62,000 nucleotides of DNA from Cristatella mucedo. Lineage: Eukaryota > Bryozoa > Phylactolaemata > Cristatellidae. The notes beneath the pieces were generated by a model. The model had not been told where the DNA came from, made no database searches, and saw nothing but the letters and a program-made list of their open reading frames with translations. Below are positions 1 to 12,400 of the stretch, piece by piece (the stretch's first letter is position 1; each line of letters begins with the position of its first letter). The translations under genes and the position numbers were made by a program. The stretch covers positions 757,501 through 819,500 of the forward strand of contig WPIO01000006.1 in the NCBI GenBank assembly GCA_009760855.2, given 5' to 3'.

Positions 1-1611
1 GGCGGCGACGGAGGCAGAACCGCGGATCGTCGACGGGACGCGGCACGCGCTGATGCGTACATGAAAGCAGCGAGCGAGCGCAAGGGCGGCCCCTGACGGC
101 CAGCAACCCAGGCGTATGATGGACACGCCATTTGGGTAACCAACCAATGACGTGCGGCGCTGAGCCTACTCGTCTCCTCACGGCAGGGGAGTGGCGATGA
201 AGGGGCGTGACCAACTAGCCGGAGCTTCCCCCCCCCCCTGCTCGCCCGCCGCCGGTCGACGCACCGAGCGACAGACTGAAGGCAGTCGCAGCTCTTGAGG
301 CTTTCGGCAACTCGGGCGTACTGAGCTGGCCGCGATAGTATCCTGAAAAATCCTCCAATCGGATCCTTCACCCTCGTGTTTGGTCATCAATCATCAATCG
401 TCTTGAAAAGGCGGCGCCGCCGCGCTGGCGCTCTTTATACAAATCAGGCTAGGGGAGCGCTTCGCCGCTCGGGTAGGATTTTGAGCCGAGCGACAGAAGA
501 GCGGTTTTAAACAGTTGGGATTTCATCTCAGATTAATGATTTTGAATATTTATGGGTAATTTAAAGCTTGTCGTGGTTCATGTCTAAGATGTATGACTTC
601 AGAGATTCTGAGTTGAGGTTTTAATCGCAAATACGCCGTTTCGCAGATTTATAGTTTATGGTTTAGCTTTAGGCTAACGCTTCACGCTTTAAGATGCAAG
701 GCTTCGCAGGCAAACGGGGAGTACGGTCTTATAGTTTAATGGTTACGGCAGGGCGACTCGTGGCTTTGCAGCTAGGCGACGATGCCTTCTTGCGAGGGGT
801 CGGCGATTTCAAGTCGGCCAGTGGCCGGTGGACCGGTAGCCCTAACTATCTAAAAGGCGACGATGCGTGAGCGGCGAGACAGTCGGTGCGAGTCAGAAAC
901 GTATCGAGTCATTTAGGTGGACCGGCGCCGGCGAAAGTCAAAAGTGTCAGCAGGTGCGATTCGGAGCTCTCGCGTCGCCGAGGGCCAGCCAGGAGGTCTC
1001 GCGGAGGGAGCGTCCGCGGAGTCAGACAGCGACGAGTCGGCCGGCCGGCCGGCCGGCCAGCGAACTACCGGGTAAGAAAGAGCCTTCGCCGCGAAGGCGC
1101 TCTCACCACTTATCGGCGACGATAGGAGTTTCCGGAGTCGGGTGTTTGGCGGATAGAAGACTCGAGACGCGACGCCGACGGCGAGTGTCGGATGCGTTCG
1201 TAGGCCACAGGATCGTTCGACGTTCGTAGACCATATAGGATCGTTCGACGCCCACACGATCAGCGGTTGCAGCTCCGAGTTCGGCGCGGAAGGAGGAGCG
1301 ATCCCCCGGGCCTAGGGCTCGGCGTCCGTTAGAGCGGCGCTCGAGGGCGCACCGGGGGGTTTCGGCTGAGCAAGCGAGAGCCTGGACCGGTGCGGCTAGT
1401 TGTTTCCCCTTTAGCAGCACCCTGCGTATACGGCGATGCTTTCGCGTTAGTCTCGGTGAGTGCTCGTGCTGGAATGTGGGGTTAACACTTAACTAGTAGC
1501 TGCAGTGACGTTGTGCTTGCGAATAAAGTTCAGTAGAAATCCGCCATTTAGCCTAGGTACCGCGGTAGTGCAGCTAGCCGGAAAGAAAGCGGGCGTAATG
1601 TGAATCGTATG
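1..1611. other. GC-rich stretch without a recognisable gene
   Basis: Several short overlapping reading frames exist on both strands, but none has a recognisable domain and their overlap is what high GC alone produces. The only local structure I see is a GGCC tandem run at about 1,038-1,059. The sequence becomes AT-richer after about 500 and GC-rich again from 850 to 1,400. Confidence 0.5.
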
Positions 1612-1740
1612 TATAGCGCCAAAGAGAACTGAATCTCTATTCAGGAGCTTCGCATGTGCTGGGGGGCTCGAACCCACGACCTCAGCTATACCTTGGTCGG
1701 AGCGACAAGCACGTTAACCACTTGGCCAAACCAGCTCGGC
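1612..1740 (-). mobile_element. tRNA-derived SINE with LINE-like 3' tail
   Basis: On the minus strand the element opens with a tRNA-like head: an A-box-like TGGCCAAGTGG and a B-box-like GGTTCGAGCCC about 50 bp further on. A tail follows with the hairpin half AGCTCCTGAATAGAGATTCA and TTCTCTTTGGCGCTAT. The tail matches the 3' hairpin of the LINE family found elsewhere in this window. It is not a functional tRNA gene, because the arms do not pair over a full cloverleaf. Confidence 0.7.
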
Positions 1741-2754
1741 GTTAATAAAGTGACCCTTGCAGACGTTTTAGAGTTATAAGTGCCCGTCCTGTTTGAAGCT
1801 CCTCCGCCTAGAGCAGAATGTAATGAACGTAACCCACGTAGCCAAGTGAAAATACTAGTGTGGTCTTGTGGCGCTGCCGCGGTTTTACTGTACTGTGAGT
1901 TGATGTTTTATTGAGGGTTATCGCTTTACGAGTCTATGCGAAATTGAGGGTTAAGGCTTTATGAGCCTGCATTTTATTGATGGCTATGGCTTTATGGGCT
2001 TATGTTTTATAGATGGTGAGTCACTGCCTTCAGAGAATGGGCAGCGGGAACGCGGGCGCATGAGAGAACGGCTGCGAGCCCAAATACGCAGTTTTTCTTG
2101 GACATTCGGCGTGTCCCTACCGTCGTTTGCTTGCTTACTGTCAGAGTGTTGAACCACAATCACGCGCTATATGCGAGTACTCCGCCGCTGTAATTCACGT
2201 TGTTGGATCCTACCCAGCTCGAGGCGAAAATTCTTCCTGCGTTCGAGCTCACGCAAGATAGTCTACGCTCACTCTATGTTTTGGAATGACTTCTGTATTG
2301 CAAAGGCCGCACCCACACACAGCCATTATTCATCGGCTATCAATGAACCAGCTAGCGATAGACCGCTCCAAGGGAGCTAGCTCCACTTGACTGTAACCGC
2401 GTCGATCGAGCTCGGATGGGCTCTAAATGGGGCTGAATGTCCGCTGACCTAGCTAGCTACGTCAGCCAACCTAGCTCCGGACCTGCAATCCTGCAGTCCT
2501 TCCGTTACGCAGCAAAATCTCGACGGGAGGACGCATTTAAGAGGATTAACCACAGTCGAGACTGACGAAATTTCCGTTTTCCCCCAGTTACGGCTGTGCG
2601 ACGCCAAGTGTTTCTACCTTGCTCAATCGTGTCAGCAATAGTTTCACGTATTTTCTAAGCACCATTAAGCCTCTAGTTATGTATCCATTGCTAGTGAAGC
2701 TATTTAATTTATCGATTTTGGTAACGTCTCACTTTTGGTCTTACTTCCGATTGT
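1741..2754. other. no gene seen
   Basis: Unique-looking intermediate-GC sequence. The open frames are short and unrecognised. There is no repeat structure apart from short direct repeats of a TTTATGRGCYT-like word at 1,925-2,010. Confidence 0.4.
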
Positions 2755-3530
2755 GAAATTTAATTGTCAACTCTTTTGCTGATGTGATGGCCAAGCACAG
2801 CCTAGGCTTTCACTTCTATGCGGATGACATTCAGTTGCACCTTTGCTTTGGTCCCTCCCAGCCTTCGAGCACCTCGAATACTCTCAACTCCCTTGCTGCA
2901 TGTGTTGATGACATCCAAAAATGGAGGGCGGCAAATTTTCTTAAACTTAACGGTGATAAAACTAACTTATTGGTATTGGGCAAACCCAGTGTGCTTCAGA
3001 AATTGGAAAGGCTAACGCTCAAAATTGGCTCTGCAAGCATATCTCCTGTTGAATCAGCCCGAAATCCAGGTGTCATGCTCCAAAGTGACCTCTCATTAGA
3101 CGACCACATCACCTCCACAATCAAGTCTGCCTACTTTCAGATACATAACATTGCTAAAATTTGGGCTTGTTTAGATAAGGATACCATGTATTAGTTGGTC
3201 CATGCATTTGTGACATCCGGTCTTGACTTTTGCAACTCACTGCTTGCTGGCCTACAGGCATGTGCAATCAGGCACTCACAGCTGGTGCGAAACTGCAGCT
3301 AGGCTTGTCTGTCGTGAGCGTCGCAGTTGTCACGCGATACCACTTCTCGCCGACCTGCACTGGCTACCAGTCAAGAAACGCATCGACTTCAAGACTTCGT
3401 CACTTCGTCACTTTTAGGCCACTTCATTCTTTGGCTCCAGCCTATCTCTCAGATCTACTCCCCCACCAGGCCAAGCATCGTACCACCCGCTTTTTGGAAT
3501 CCAAACAGAGTTCGTACTTCGTGCAATGCA
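2755..3530 (+). mobile_element. CR1/L2-type LINE, 5'-truncated reverse transcriptase fragment
   Basis: The frame reads through the reverse transcriptase catalytic box FHFYADDIQLHL and then the thumb segments LNGDKTNLLVLGKPSV and SDLSLDDHITSTIKSAYFQ. The same residues recur in the copies at 41,026 and 61,400, which places this in the same family. It starts just before the YADD box, so the fingers domain, endonuclease and 5' UTR are missing. A stop at about 3,192 and later frameshifts (3,300-3,530) make it dead. After about 3,530 the sequence switches to a different 3' end. Confidence 0.85.
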
Positions 3531-3537
3531 TACAACT

Positions 3538-3616
3538 TGTAGTTTCCTGCGTAACACCCACATAGTCTTTGTAGCTTTGTGGAGTTACAGACAGAGATAC
3601 ATTACATTACATTAGT
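3538..3616 (+). repeat. 3' end of a second LINE family (pentameric tail)
   Basis: The segment CTGCGTAACACCCACATAGTC...GTGGAGTTACAGACAGAGATACATTACATTACATTA also occurs at 21,150, 36,000 (minus), 34,945 (minus) and 53,455 (minus). The end is a short (ATTAC)n run, unlike the ATT tail of the first LINE family. Here it directly follows a fragment of the first family, so the junction is either a chimera or a nested insertion. Confidence 0.6.
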
Positions 3617-3699
3617 CTCTGATGATCTAAAACCTGCCTTCGTTTTTCTTGCGAGAAGAAACTGTTTTTATAACTTTATATTTTAAATATTTTAACAAA

Positions 3700-3965
3700 T
3701 CATTGTAGGGGTGGGGCTATCCGCACCTCCTGGTTCAGGAACAGCGGCCATTTTGACCCTGAAATGGCGTCCGAGACGCTCAGCCGCCGCAATGCCGCAC
3801 GTTCATCTCGCGAAATGCCGAGGTCCGCCCGGCAGGCTTCCTTATCCGGCCACCAGCCACCCAGAGCACCGACGACGAAGGGCCGCACCGCTGCCGACCG
3901 GTAGCCAGCGGTCCGGAAAGCCCGGTCTATACCAGCCACTGCTACTACAACTTCAGCCTAGCTTA
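3700..3965 (-). mobile_element. R2-like LINE, C-terminal endonuclease fragment
   Basis: The minus-strand frame contains TAGYRSAAVRPFVVGALGGW followed by WPDKEACRADLGIS. These are near-identical in layout to a segment at 32,650-32,790 (PFVVRALGSRWPYNEARLADLGI). This pattern, a K-rich core followed by PFVVGALG and a Leu-Gly-Ile helix, is typical of the restriction-like endonuclease end of R2/NeSL-type LINEs. Only the last ~80 residues are present. The family call is by pattern; the clade is uncertain. Confidence 0.6.
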
Positions 3966-4212
3966 AGCTGTGCACGAAGCGGTGCCCTTTTTTGGCAGTC
4001 CAGTGGTATTGGTGGCAGTAAGTACCCGTACCCTTTGGCCTTCCGCTTCGGCGTTTCTCGACTGTGTAGCCTAATCACTTCAAGCTACTTGCCCGACGTA
4101 GATGACCAAGGGTCCGAATCAATTGCAACCGAAGTTATCTGTTTGGTTCGACGACGGGTGACCCTTTTCACACCTAGATTAAGGGTTATCGTGGTCGCAA
4201 AGAGCCGAATAA

Positions 4213-4275
4213 CAACGAATAATAATAATAACGTCGAATAATAATAACGAATGAGAATAATAAGAATAATAACGT
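4213..4275. repeat. imperfect AAT trinucleotide repeat
   Basis: AATAATAATAATAACG units alternate with CGAATAAT over about 60 bp. It may be the microsatellite tail of a lost retroelement. Confidence 0.7.
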
Positions 4276-4279
4276 CGGA

Positions 4280-5535
4280 ATACGGAACTTACCCTGCATC
4301 CGACCCGGAGGCTACCCGCATGTCTGTCCTCGCGTACCACGTCAGTACATTCTTCGGGATTACTTTGTGGATCACGAATGAAATATCTGCACAGCATGCT
4401 CTATTGGCAGAATTATGAGAGCCGGGCCCAACAGATCATCTTATTTCAGCGATCGTAATCTGCCAATTCAATTCCCCAGGTCTACACGTTCGTACTCCTC
4501 GGTGTTGGCACTGTCCGAAACCGTGCCTAGCTACCATGCTGTTGACGTTGCCTCTCGCCGTTACAGTGGTCGGCGGCCTGTGGAATTAACCACCAAGTTA
4601 CACAAGCCGTGCAACTCGGTAGGTAAGCTATAATGAACAGCTTCTGTTTCGGGGTGAACCGAGGGATTCCGATGCCTAGCTCGAACCTTAATGTGGCTTT
4701 CAGACGAGGGAGGCGCGCGGGAGGCTAAGGTACGGCAATAGTCGTCTAGTTTTGACCACCTCGCCGAACAGACGCTGTTACAGCGAAGTGGAAGCTGTGC
4801 TGCGAACCCTCTGAGCGCTCCCTTGAGCCAAACGCGTTCGGCTGCTTACCTTTAGGAAGTGCGTAAGGACTAATCATTGACGACGGCGACACCTTCGACC
4901 AGTCGTAGGCCAAGCCAGAAGCCTCGTCGATCGGCTGGATGACCGCTGCCCATCTGACGAGAAGATGCGGCGGCGCTTTTCGGCCGGCTAGTAAGGAACG
5001 CCTCGGCAGGGTCTAGCGGGCTGTAACCTTATGCAGGTATACCCCCACGGGTGACCTGTTTTCCCTAGGACGCTGCAGGAGTAGACGTCGAAGTCATTCC
5101 AGCCGGCTGAAGCTTTTCCCGATATATGCGGAGGGTCCTCGTTTATCCTCTATTCGCTGCCTACCGATTAGATAATCTTGCGTATTTTGACTTGATCCAA
5201 GCGCTGCATACTGCAGATGCATTATCGACTTTCTGACCGTCGCCGTAGGCGTTTAGCCCAAAAACCAATGCCACCAAGTTGCAAGCGATTTAGCTTTTAA
5301 GCATCCCTAAAGTCTTGCTTAAGCTTCGCTAAATAGGTGCTCGAATCGGATTACCAGGAGAAGGCAGAAATTGCTATACTCCAGCCTTCGCGGGCAGGCT
5401 TCAGTCTTCGCCGACAACGCGTGTACCTCGATGCGGCTTGCAGTCAGTGTCAGTTCGCGGAACGAAGGTTCGCACCAGGAGCGCGATCGCTTTCGAACGC
5501 TTCCTCAAACTACCGAACTATGTTTGTGCACAGGC
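4280..5535. other. no gene seen
   Basis: Intermediate-GC sequence with only short unrecognised frames on both strands. No repeat, tRNA-like head or LINE tail was found. Confidence 0.4.
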
Positions 5536-5542
5536 GGACCAC

Positions 5543-5618
5543 TCGGACAGCCGCACGGACAGCCGCACGGACAGCCGCACGGACAGCCGCACGGACAGCC
5601 GCACGGACAGCCGCACGG
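5543..5618. repeat. 12-bp minisatellite, about 6 copies
   Basis: Near-perfect tandem copies of ACGGACAGCCGC. Because 12 is a multiple of 3, each frame reads a four-residue repeat (RTAA, GQPH or DSRT), which explains the apparently long overlapping frames here. No independent evidence supports a protein. Confidence 0.9.
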
Positions 5619-6179
5619 CAGCTTGTCGGCACTAATTTTGGCTATTGGCCACGGCTCCCTGGTGAGACTAATATTTCGGCGGCGCCGGTCGTTCGCTGGC
5701 ACGAGTAGCTCTCGGGCGGCGCACGATTCATCTGCTGACGCATCAACCGAAGTTTCGGACTGGGCGCTCGCTTGCGAAACGCTCGAGCTTACAGGATGCA
5801 CTTAAGGACGAGGTGCGTAGCTTACGTAATCCAGGCTTAGGACCCCAGAGGCGTAGGACGAGGTGCGCCCGGCGACAGCCGGCGAGAACTGGGAGGCGAG
5901 AGCTAAGCCCTCAAGATCCGAGCTAGCTGGCGGGCATATAGCAGTGCGGGTGGCGTGACTGGCAGTGTCGTCTGCCTGCCATCTTGGCTGCCGGGGCGAA
6001 AGAGGCCGCCTGTGTCCTGCAGCTACGAATCCTTCGAGTTGGGCCTACACGGTCCACATCTGCATCTCGAGCGGCTGTCCGGCACGTGTGACCAATACCT
6101 CTCATCACCGAGAGCGAGATGTCGCCTCGGTCACCGAGCGACGGCCGCTGGCTACCTTTCGTGATCTGCTAGCTGTACA

Positions 6180-6366
6180 GTCCGTCCCTTCTTTCTCTTA
6201 CTCTCCAACCTTGACCTATCCTCACTCGTCGTCAATCAGGCCAGGCCGTCGTGCCACCCGCTCATCTGACTCACGTCGTTTAGCTGTGCTTCGAATCTTA
6301 TTTTCAGACCGTGCCACCTGGGGTTCGTACACTCCGAAAGCCCGAAACTCATTCCTGACTTGGTGA
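6180..6366 (+). mobile_element. diverged LINE fragment (C-terminal end)
   Basis: The frame contains GRRATRSSDSRRLAV and then SYTPKARNSFLTW. This matches in order the C-terminal region of the LINE copies ([13 protein letters not shown] ... SSYAPKAWNSLPT), but it is strongly diverged. A short dead remnant. Confidence 0.5.
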
Positions 6367-6369
6367 CAC

Positions 6370-7155
6370 TTTGAAAGAGGCTATAAACATTTTTGTCGCA
6401 GTATTTTTGCCCGCGGGATGCTTTTGCTTGCTGACGCTTACTAGCAACCGAATTGATATGCTTCCCTCACACCACGTCTAGAAAAATAGTAAGTCGAAGG
6501 TGCTGGACAAACGTCTTACTATTATTTATATTGTTGGTACTGCAGTCGAATTCGTGAGCAGCAACGTGCAAAATAATCAAGCACGATAAACAGAAGCACG
6601 AGCGGACATTAGTTGTCAGATTTAAGCACTAAAAGTAAGTCACTTCGAAACTCGAAAAACTGCAATCGCAATGTGCTATTTAATTCATTAGACAGGCACT
6701 GATTTTTCAGGTATCATCGTAGCGATTTGCCAAGCTTGGAGCTCAGCGTATGCAATGCTAAGGGCAATGGTGACGGTAAGGATAGTTTGGCTTAGTGCAC
6801 CGGCGGTCCCGCAGGCAAAGACAAATACACTTCGTAAAACCGCATTCGAGGCCAATCAGGAATGATATTATTTTGAAATCTTCAGCGACCTTCCAGCTAT
6901 TGTCGTCTTACTTCAAGGTACTTAATAAAGTTTGGTACTGATGCAGCCTACTTTTAGGTGCACAGAGTGAGTCTTAGGGAGAGATGGGTACATCATTATT
7001 CCTGTTATGAAACAGCATAGCTATGAGGTCGCGGACGAATTGGTATGAATGGGCACAATTCACTCTGGTGAAAGGTTAGTTCCGTAGCCTCAGAGGAACC
7101 GGCCGAATTGTAGCAGAAAAACAGCCCATATTGCCGACTGAAGTGGGTCGAAAAA
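6370..7155. other. no gene seen
   Basis: AT-richer unique sequence with no recognisable frame or repeat. Confidence 0.4.
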
Positions 7156-7159
7156 AGTG

Positions 7160-7380
7160 GGTAATAATAATAATAATAATGCACTTGGTAAAGCGCCCTC
7201 AGAGAACTCAATCTCTTTCTGGGCGCTTTACATTTTCTGCAAAGGGAAATGCAATTGAATGGTGAGTAATATCATGCTTGATAAACAAACAACATGAATA
7301 ACATGGTTAGGGGTGGCATGCACAGGGTCAGCATGGGTGATGCTTTCTCAGATTTTGTAGCTTTCACACTTTGGTCCATC
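7160..7380 (-). mobile_element. LINE 3' end with AAT tail
   Basis: Starts with (AAT)n, then the conserved block GCACTTGGTAAAGCGCCCTCAGAG, the hairpin partner GGGCGCTTTACATT, and the 3' UTR words CATGCTTGATAAACAAACAACATGAATAACATGG and CAGGGTCAGCATG. The same order is seen at 22,590, 41,750-41,970 (plus) and 60,566. It is a 5'-truncated copy that keeps only the 3' UTR. Confidence 0.85.
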
Positions 7381-8395
7381 AGTTTTTACTCCTGGAGCCT
7401 ATATGTCAGAAGCTCAGCATTAGACTCAGAAAGACCGAGGTCTTAACTCACATCGTTGAGGTCTTTCTAATTAGGAAAGCATGGCATGCTTCCGTCAGCT
7501 CTACCTGAGCCGGGTTCAAACTTGTACAAACCCAGTCAATGAGCTTAGCTTAGTTGAGTACTGGCTATTCACGATTGACAGAGACACAGTTGGCCGCTTT
7601 TATCTCATTTATTCTCTTACCTAAAGAAAAGTAGGGCTTCGATGGCAGCGAAGCACATGGCATCTTGCAGTTACCCTCTCTTTAGTTACATTGCAAAACC
7701 TCATCGCCAGCCATTCTCGAAAAGGATGCCGACAGACTAAGCAGAGATAAAGGCTGAGCCTTTATGGCATCATAATTGAGCCGATTGCTGTCTGCCTAGT
7801 TCCTGCCCTGAAGACAACTAGAACTACGATTCTACCCCATTGAACATACTCTGCAATTGGCCACTAGTATTTGGAAGAGTTCAGTGCAAAGATGCTCATC
7901 CCCTGGCTCCATGCAAAAACCAATCTCCCGTCTTGCATTTGTCTACAAGGACCGGCAAAGGAAGCAGGATGCTTACACATGTCCTTGTCTCGCTGAGAAG
8001 CTCAACCCAGCACACTGTGTGTGGTGGGAGTGGCAAGCTCTTCACCCGCTTCGAGTGCTAGATCCGGCTTGTCACACAGGCTAGCAGTCAAAGAAATCTC
8101 TTGCAAGGTATTGCAGCAGCTGACATATAAGGCTGCCAGTCGTTAAGTCACCGCGACTGAGCGATTGAGCCCCCACGTTTGTCTAAATAGCCAAGGCTGA
8201 ACTGAGTTACCTAGGCGTGTCTCGCTTCCACACTTAGCTGGCCCTGCGTCCCGTGCATTCTAGAGGATTTTCCTTATTTGCTTTATGTAGCGGGACGTCG
8301 GTGTTCTGTGTGTCTTCATCGACTTTATCTTTGCAAATATAAATTTGTTTTTTCTTATTTTCTTTTAATTAACCTACGATGTGCAAAAGTTTAAT
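7381..8395. other. no gene seen
   Basis: Unique sequence without a supported gene. The short frames at 7,840-8,080 on the plus strand overlap one another and have no recognisable motif. Confidence 0.4.
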
Positions 8396-8619
8396 TTAGC
8401 TTTCTGCAGCCTTTCGATGCACCTTGATTTTGGTCACTATCCTAAGCCAGTTTCTGCGACAATTTGAATGAACAAAGTGTGCATAAAAACTATCCTTATC
8501 TTTCTTAGCACATTTCAGCAATTGTAGGGGTTGGTTATTTTGTCTCTGTTGTGGCTTCCATGGGATGTGAGTACTATCAAAGCACAAGGTGTCAGTCAAT
8601 ATTGTCGTCAAGACGATTG
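8396..8619 (-). CDS. candidate terminal exon of the minus-strand host gene
   Basis: An open frame of about 74 residues follows a strong acceptor: a pyrimidine-rich stretch ending CTATCCTTCAAG/CA, read on the minus strand. It ends in a natural stop. The segment includes STHIPWKPQQRQNNQPLQLL and a basic C terminus (RNWLRIVTKIKVHRKAAES), with even amino-acid use and no low complexity. No domain recognised. Confidence 0.4.
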
Positions 8620-9370
8620 CTTGAAGGATAGTCAGAGTGAGAAAAGATAAGTCACTGACCAAGTCTTGTCCAGGTGTAATAGGATGATCTGGCTGCGAGT
8701 ATCTGCTGCAGTTCTGGCACTACAAGTGCATGCTGCAGCAACGATCCACCGTTTCAGCACGGACTCCCGACACGATTTGTATGACTGCTTGGGTAGCAAA
8801 TATTGCCTGAGGGTTTAGACCATAGTCTTAGCCAGGATTAGAAGAAGCTAGTCATACCAAGGCGAACACGGAAGCCAAGCCGCCCAAGATACCTCTTCGA
8901 ATCAGCTTGGGGGGGGGGGCTCCTTTGCTAATGGCTAGGACTGAAATAAAACAGCAAGTCTGCCTGTCCGTTTCCATCTATGTCTTGGGAGATTCGGCCT
9001 TACTAACCTGCAGACAGAGCTCTCAGGTGCAGACCCTTTTTTGCTAAGTCGATGCCCATTCGATTGCCGAACGATATGTACCTGGCTAGACTAGATGACG
9101 TTAGGAGTGCATTTATGACTGAGGATGAACAAGCACATACAGTTGAATTGGGTACACGCCACAAATGTATGCTTCACCTGTCTTATGTCACTGCTCTCTG
9201 ATCACGCTGTGCCGTGACTGTCAAGCAAGCAATAAGTAATTTGGTCGTCACGGTGAAGGTCTTATAGTACAGCCGCCCTTGCTAAGTAAGACGCAGGTAA
9301 TCTAGGTTCCCTTGAGCTCCAGCCTGCTCGCGCTCTGGCTCATGCAGCTGCACAGCCACAAGGCTTGCAC

Positions 9371-9466
<96 letters not shown>

Positions 9467-12400
9467 AACATTAACACAACCGCAGCAGAGCTCGAAATAA
9501 CCAGCCTGTCGTGGGCATCCGTAAATCGCCCCTCTCACCCCCCCTTAGACTGCTCATACTTGACACCCAGTGTGCCAATGCCACTGGCTCAACAGAATAT
9601 CGCCCGAATTAATAATAGTAATAACAAACGTGCATAGCACCCTTAAAGAACTTAATCTCTTTCTCGGCCCTATACCTAGGCATGCTGTAAAGGAAGCATG
9701 AGAAAATGATTAGTGGTATAACATGCCCGGTGTCAGCAAGCATAGCATGGTTAGAGGCGAAATGCTCACTGTTGACATGCGCTAGATCATAGCCGACTTT
9801 CAGAAAGACGCAGTGCCCGCGAAAAGTCTGTGAATGCTGGAACAGCCACTGGTACCCGGAGCCTGAATCTCAATCTCACAGCTCGCAGGCAGTGGGATTT
9901 ACTCATGCAGTTTGGCACTCAGAGCCAAGCAGCAGGATGAGCACCGATCGGCCTGCAGAGCTTAAGGGGAAATCTAGTGTCAACCAAAGCTTGTATGCCC
10001 CAGTTTAAGACCCCCTCTGAGACTAAGTACACGCATGGCGGCTGCTTACAAACCACCGTCTCCACCGTCACGTCCGTCTTCTTCAGTTTCCCTGGCAGCC
10101 ACTGGTAGTCCGCTCGAGGTCTTTCTGCACACTCATCACAGTTATTCAACTTGTGTCGCACGGATGACGACTGCCGAAAGATCGTCCATTGACTTGTGTT
10201 CGCGACATCGTCTCTCTTGAAAACAAAGCTTGCACGACGAGAAAGAGCATCAGGAAAGCATCGCTTAGCATTACTTGTGCTTTTTCGACAGTTGTGCGAG
10301 CTGTTTTCAAGAATGGCGATATCACGAACACAAGTCGATGGACGATCTTTCGACGGTCGTCATCCGTGTGATACAAGTTAAATAATTATGACTGTGCGGA
10401 AAGACCTCGAGTAAAGTACCACACTGCCACTAACACCACTTGCATGCTGACCCTGTGCATGACACCCGAAACCATGTTATTCATGTTGTTTATCAAGCAT
10501 GATACCACTCACCATTCGACCGTGTTTCCTTTGCAGCAAATCTAAAGCGCATGTAAAGAGATTGAGTCCTCTGAGGGTTCTTTATCAAGTGCATTATTAC
10601 TATTATTATTGTTATTAGCAGCATCTAACGACTCACTCGGCCAAACTAGGAATACAGTGGATGCCCCTTTTAGACCGCCTGATTAAGGTTGACTAGTTCT
10701 GCTTAGTTTCATGCTTTCAGAGTAGAACCGAATTAGCATGGCTGTAGCTTCGGCTATAAGCCTAGTTCTAAGGAAGTGAGGGGCATGCAATTCATATGCT
10801 CGAGTCCTCTGCGACTCTTTGGTGCTATATACTGTAAACAAGGCTGCTAAATCTTGGAATCTGCTCCGGATATGAACGAAATTTATATCGGAAGTCTACT
10901 TTTAAATGTCTTGCAATTTTACATCCATATGTCACGCAATTTATTTACGTACCAAAGATTAATGGAATGCGATAAAAGCATCGTTTAAGCATTCCGACAT
11001 CTGAAGAAACCCCAGGTCTTTGTCATCGTCATTCCACTCCTGGTACAAACATGTTATATGCTCACGTTTTCTCTTTCCAGAGAGGCAGGCTTATACCAGT
11101 TGGAAGCTCAGATGGAGCTAATAAAACCAAATCATTGCCACTTGGTTGAGATGCGCCATTGCAAAGGCAGTAGGCAAAATGTATTATTAGGTCGGTGTCT
11201 CTGGTTGACAAGTTGCTAATTAAGAAAAATACAATGGGTTGAGAGCTCGCACAAGAAATACGCGAATAATTCCTGAACTTGGACCTATTAGAGATAGATT
11301 TACACAGATTGTTAGCTTGTTTTACCAAGTCTGTAATTCTATGAGATAAATTCTATTGTATTTAACTACAAGCAACTACCAATTTCCCAAAAATTGAAGA
11401 CGTGTTAGCACACTGCTCAGCTTCTTTGATTGTGTCTTGTTTTCACCATAATATTGACAATACGTTAGCGTCCCTCCAGTACAAGTGCTAACAGACATTC
11501 AATATGTGATTGCAATGGAAATATTTACATCTCTATCTATAGACATATTTTTTAATTAGATTTTTAATTGCAATTAAAAATTTTCAATTAGTTTGATACT
11601 GAGCCAAAATCGCTAATAAAGAGTAATTGGAGTAACTAAGACATTGTCGTTCATTTATAATTTAATGAGTCTTTACATGGCAGATATAATAATAATAATA
11701 TTGCACTTGATAAAGCGCCCTCAGAGAACTTAATCTCTTTCTAGGCGCTTTACATTTGCTGCAAAGTGATACGCAATAGAATAGATGAGCAAGTGATGGC
11801 TTTACCGGGCAGCTGAAATTCTCGCTTACTTTCCAGGGTGTTTGAATATGCAAGATGGTTTTCTTTATCCTTCACTTTCGTCCAGAGCTTCTTGAACCAC
11901 GAAAAACTTAAACCTACGCTGGGTGCTAATGTGATACACAGGTACCGACACTGCTGAAGGCTTACTCCTGCTGACGAAACGATGAAGGATGCAACCTTGG
12001 GCGCAACTGGTTTGTATAAGTCTTGCAGTAAGAATATTTTGCCAGATGAAAATAAGCTGCGGAGCATGTGAAGTGAAGTTTAAGCAGAAAATATCTATTC
12101 TGAGAGGTGAGAACTGGTGACGAGCGCCTGTAACGGAGTCTCCCAAAACCCCGGCATCAGCTTCAGCTATAATATGTTCATTGACTATATTACCGATCGA
12201 TGTCTTGCACTTGTCGATCGTGAGCCCTGGTTCAAAGAGTCCAAACAGAGATTCAGTTCTCCTAGAGCGCTATATAACGATGCTAGATACGCAAATATAA
12301 TTCGTTTGTAAAGCTCCCTAAGAGAACTTGACCTCTATGCAGGCGCTATACATACCACAGAGCTCGAGCCTATGACCTCAAAGGCCATCAAAAGGCATTC

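Noticed and set aside
5337-5805. Overlapping repeat proteins (RTAA, GQPH, DSRT)
   Set aside because: All three frames arise from the same 12-bp minisatellite; no other coding evidence.
9302-9538. Arg/Glu or Ser/Leu repeat protein
   Set aside because: It is a translation of the (GA)n microsatellite.
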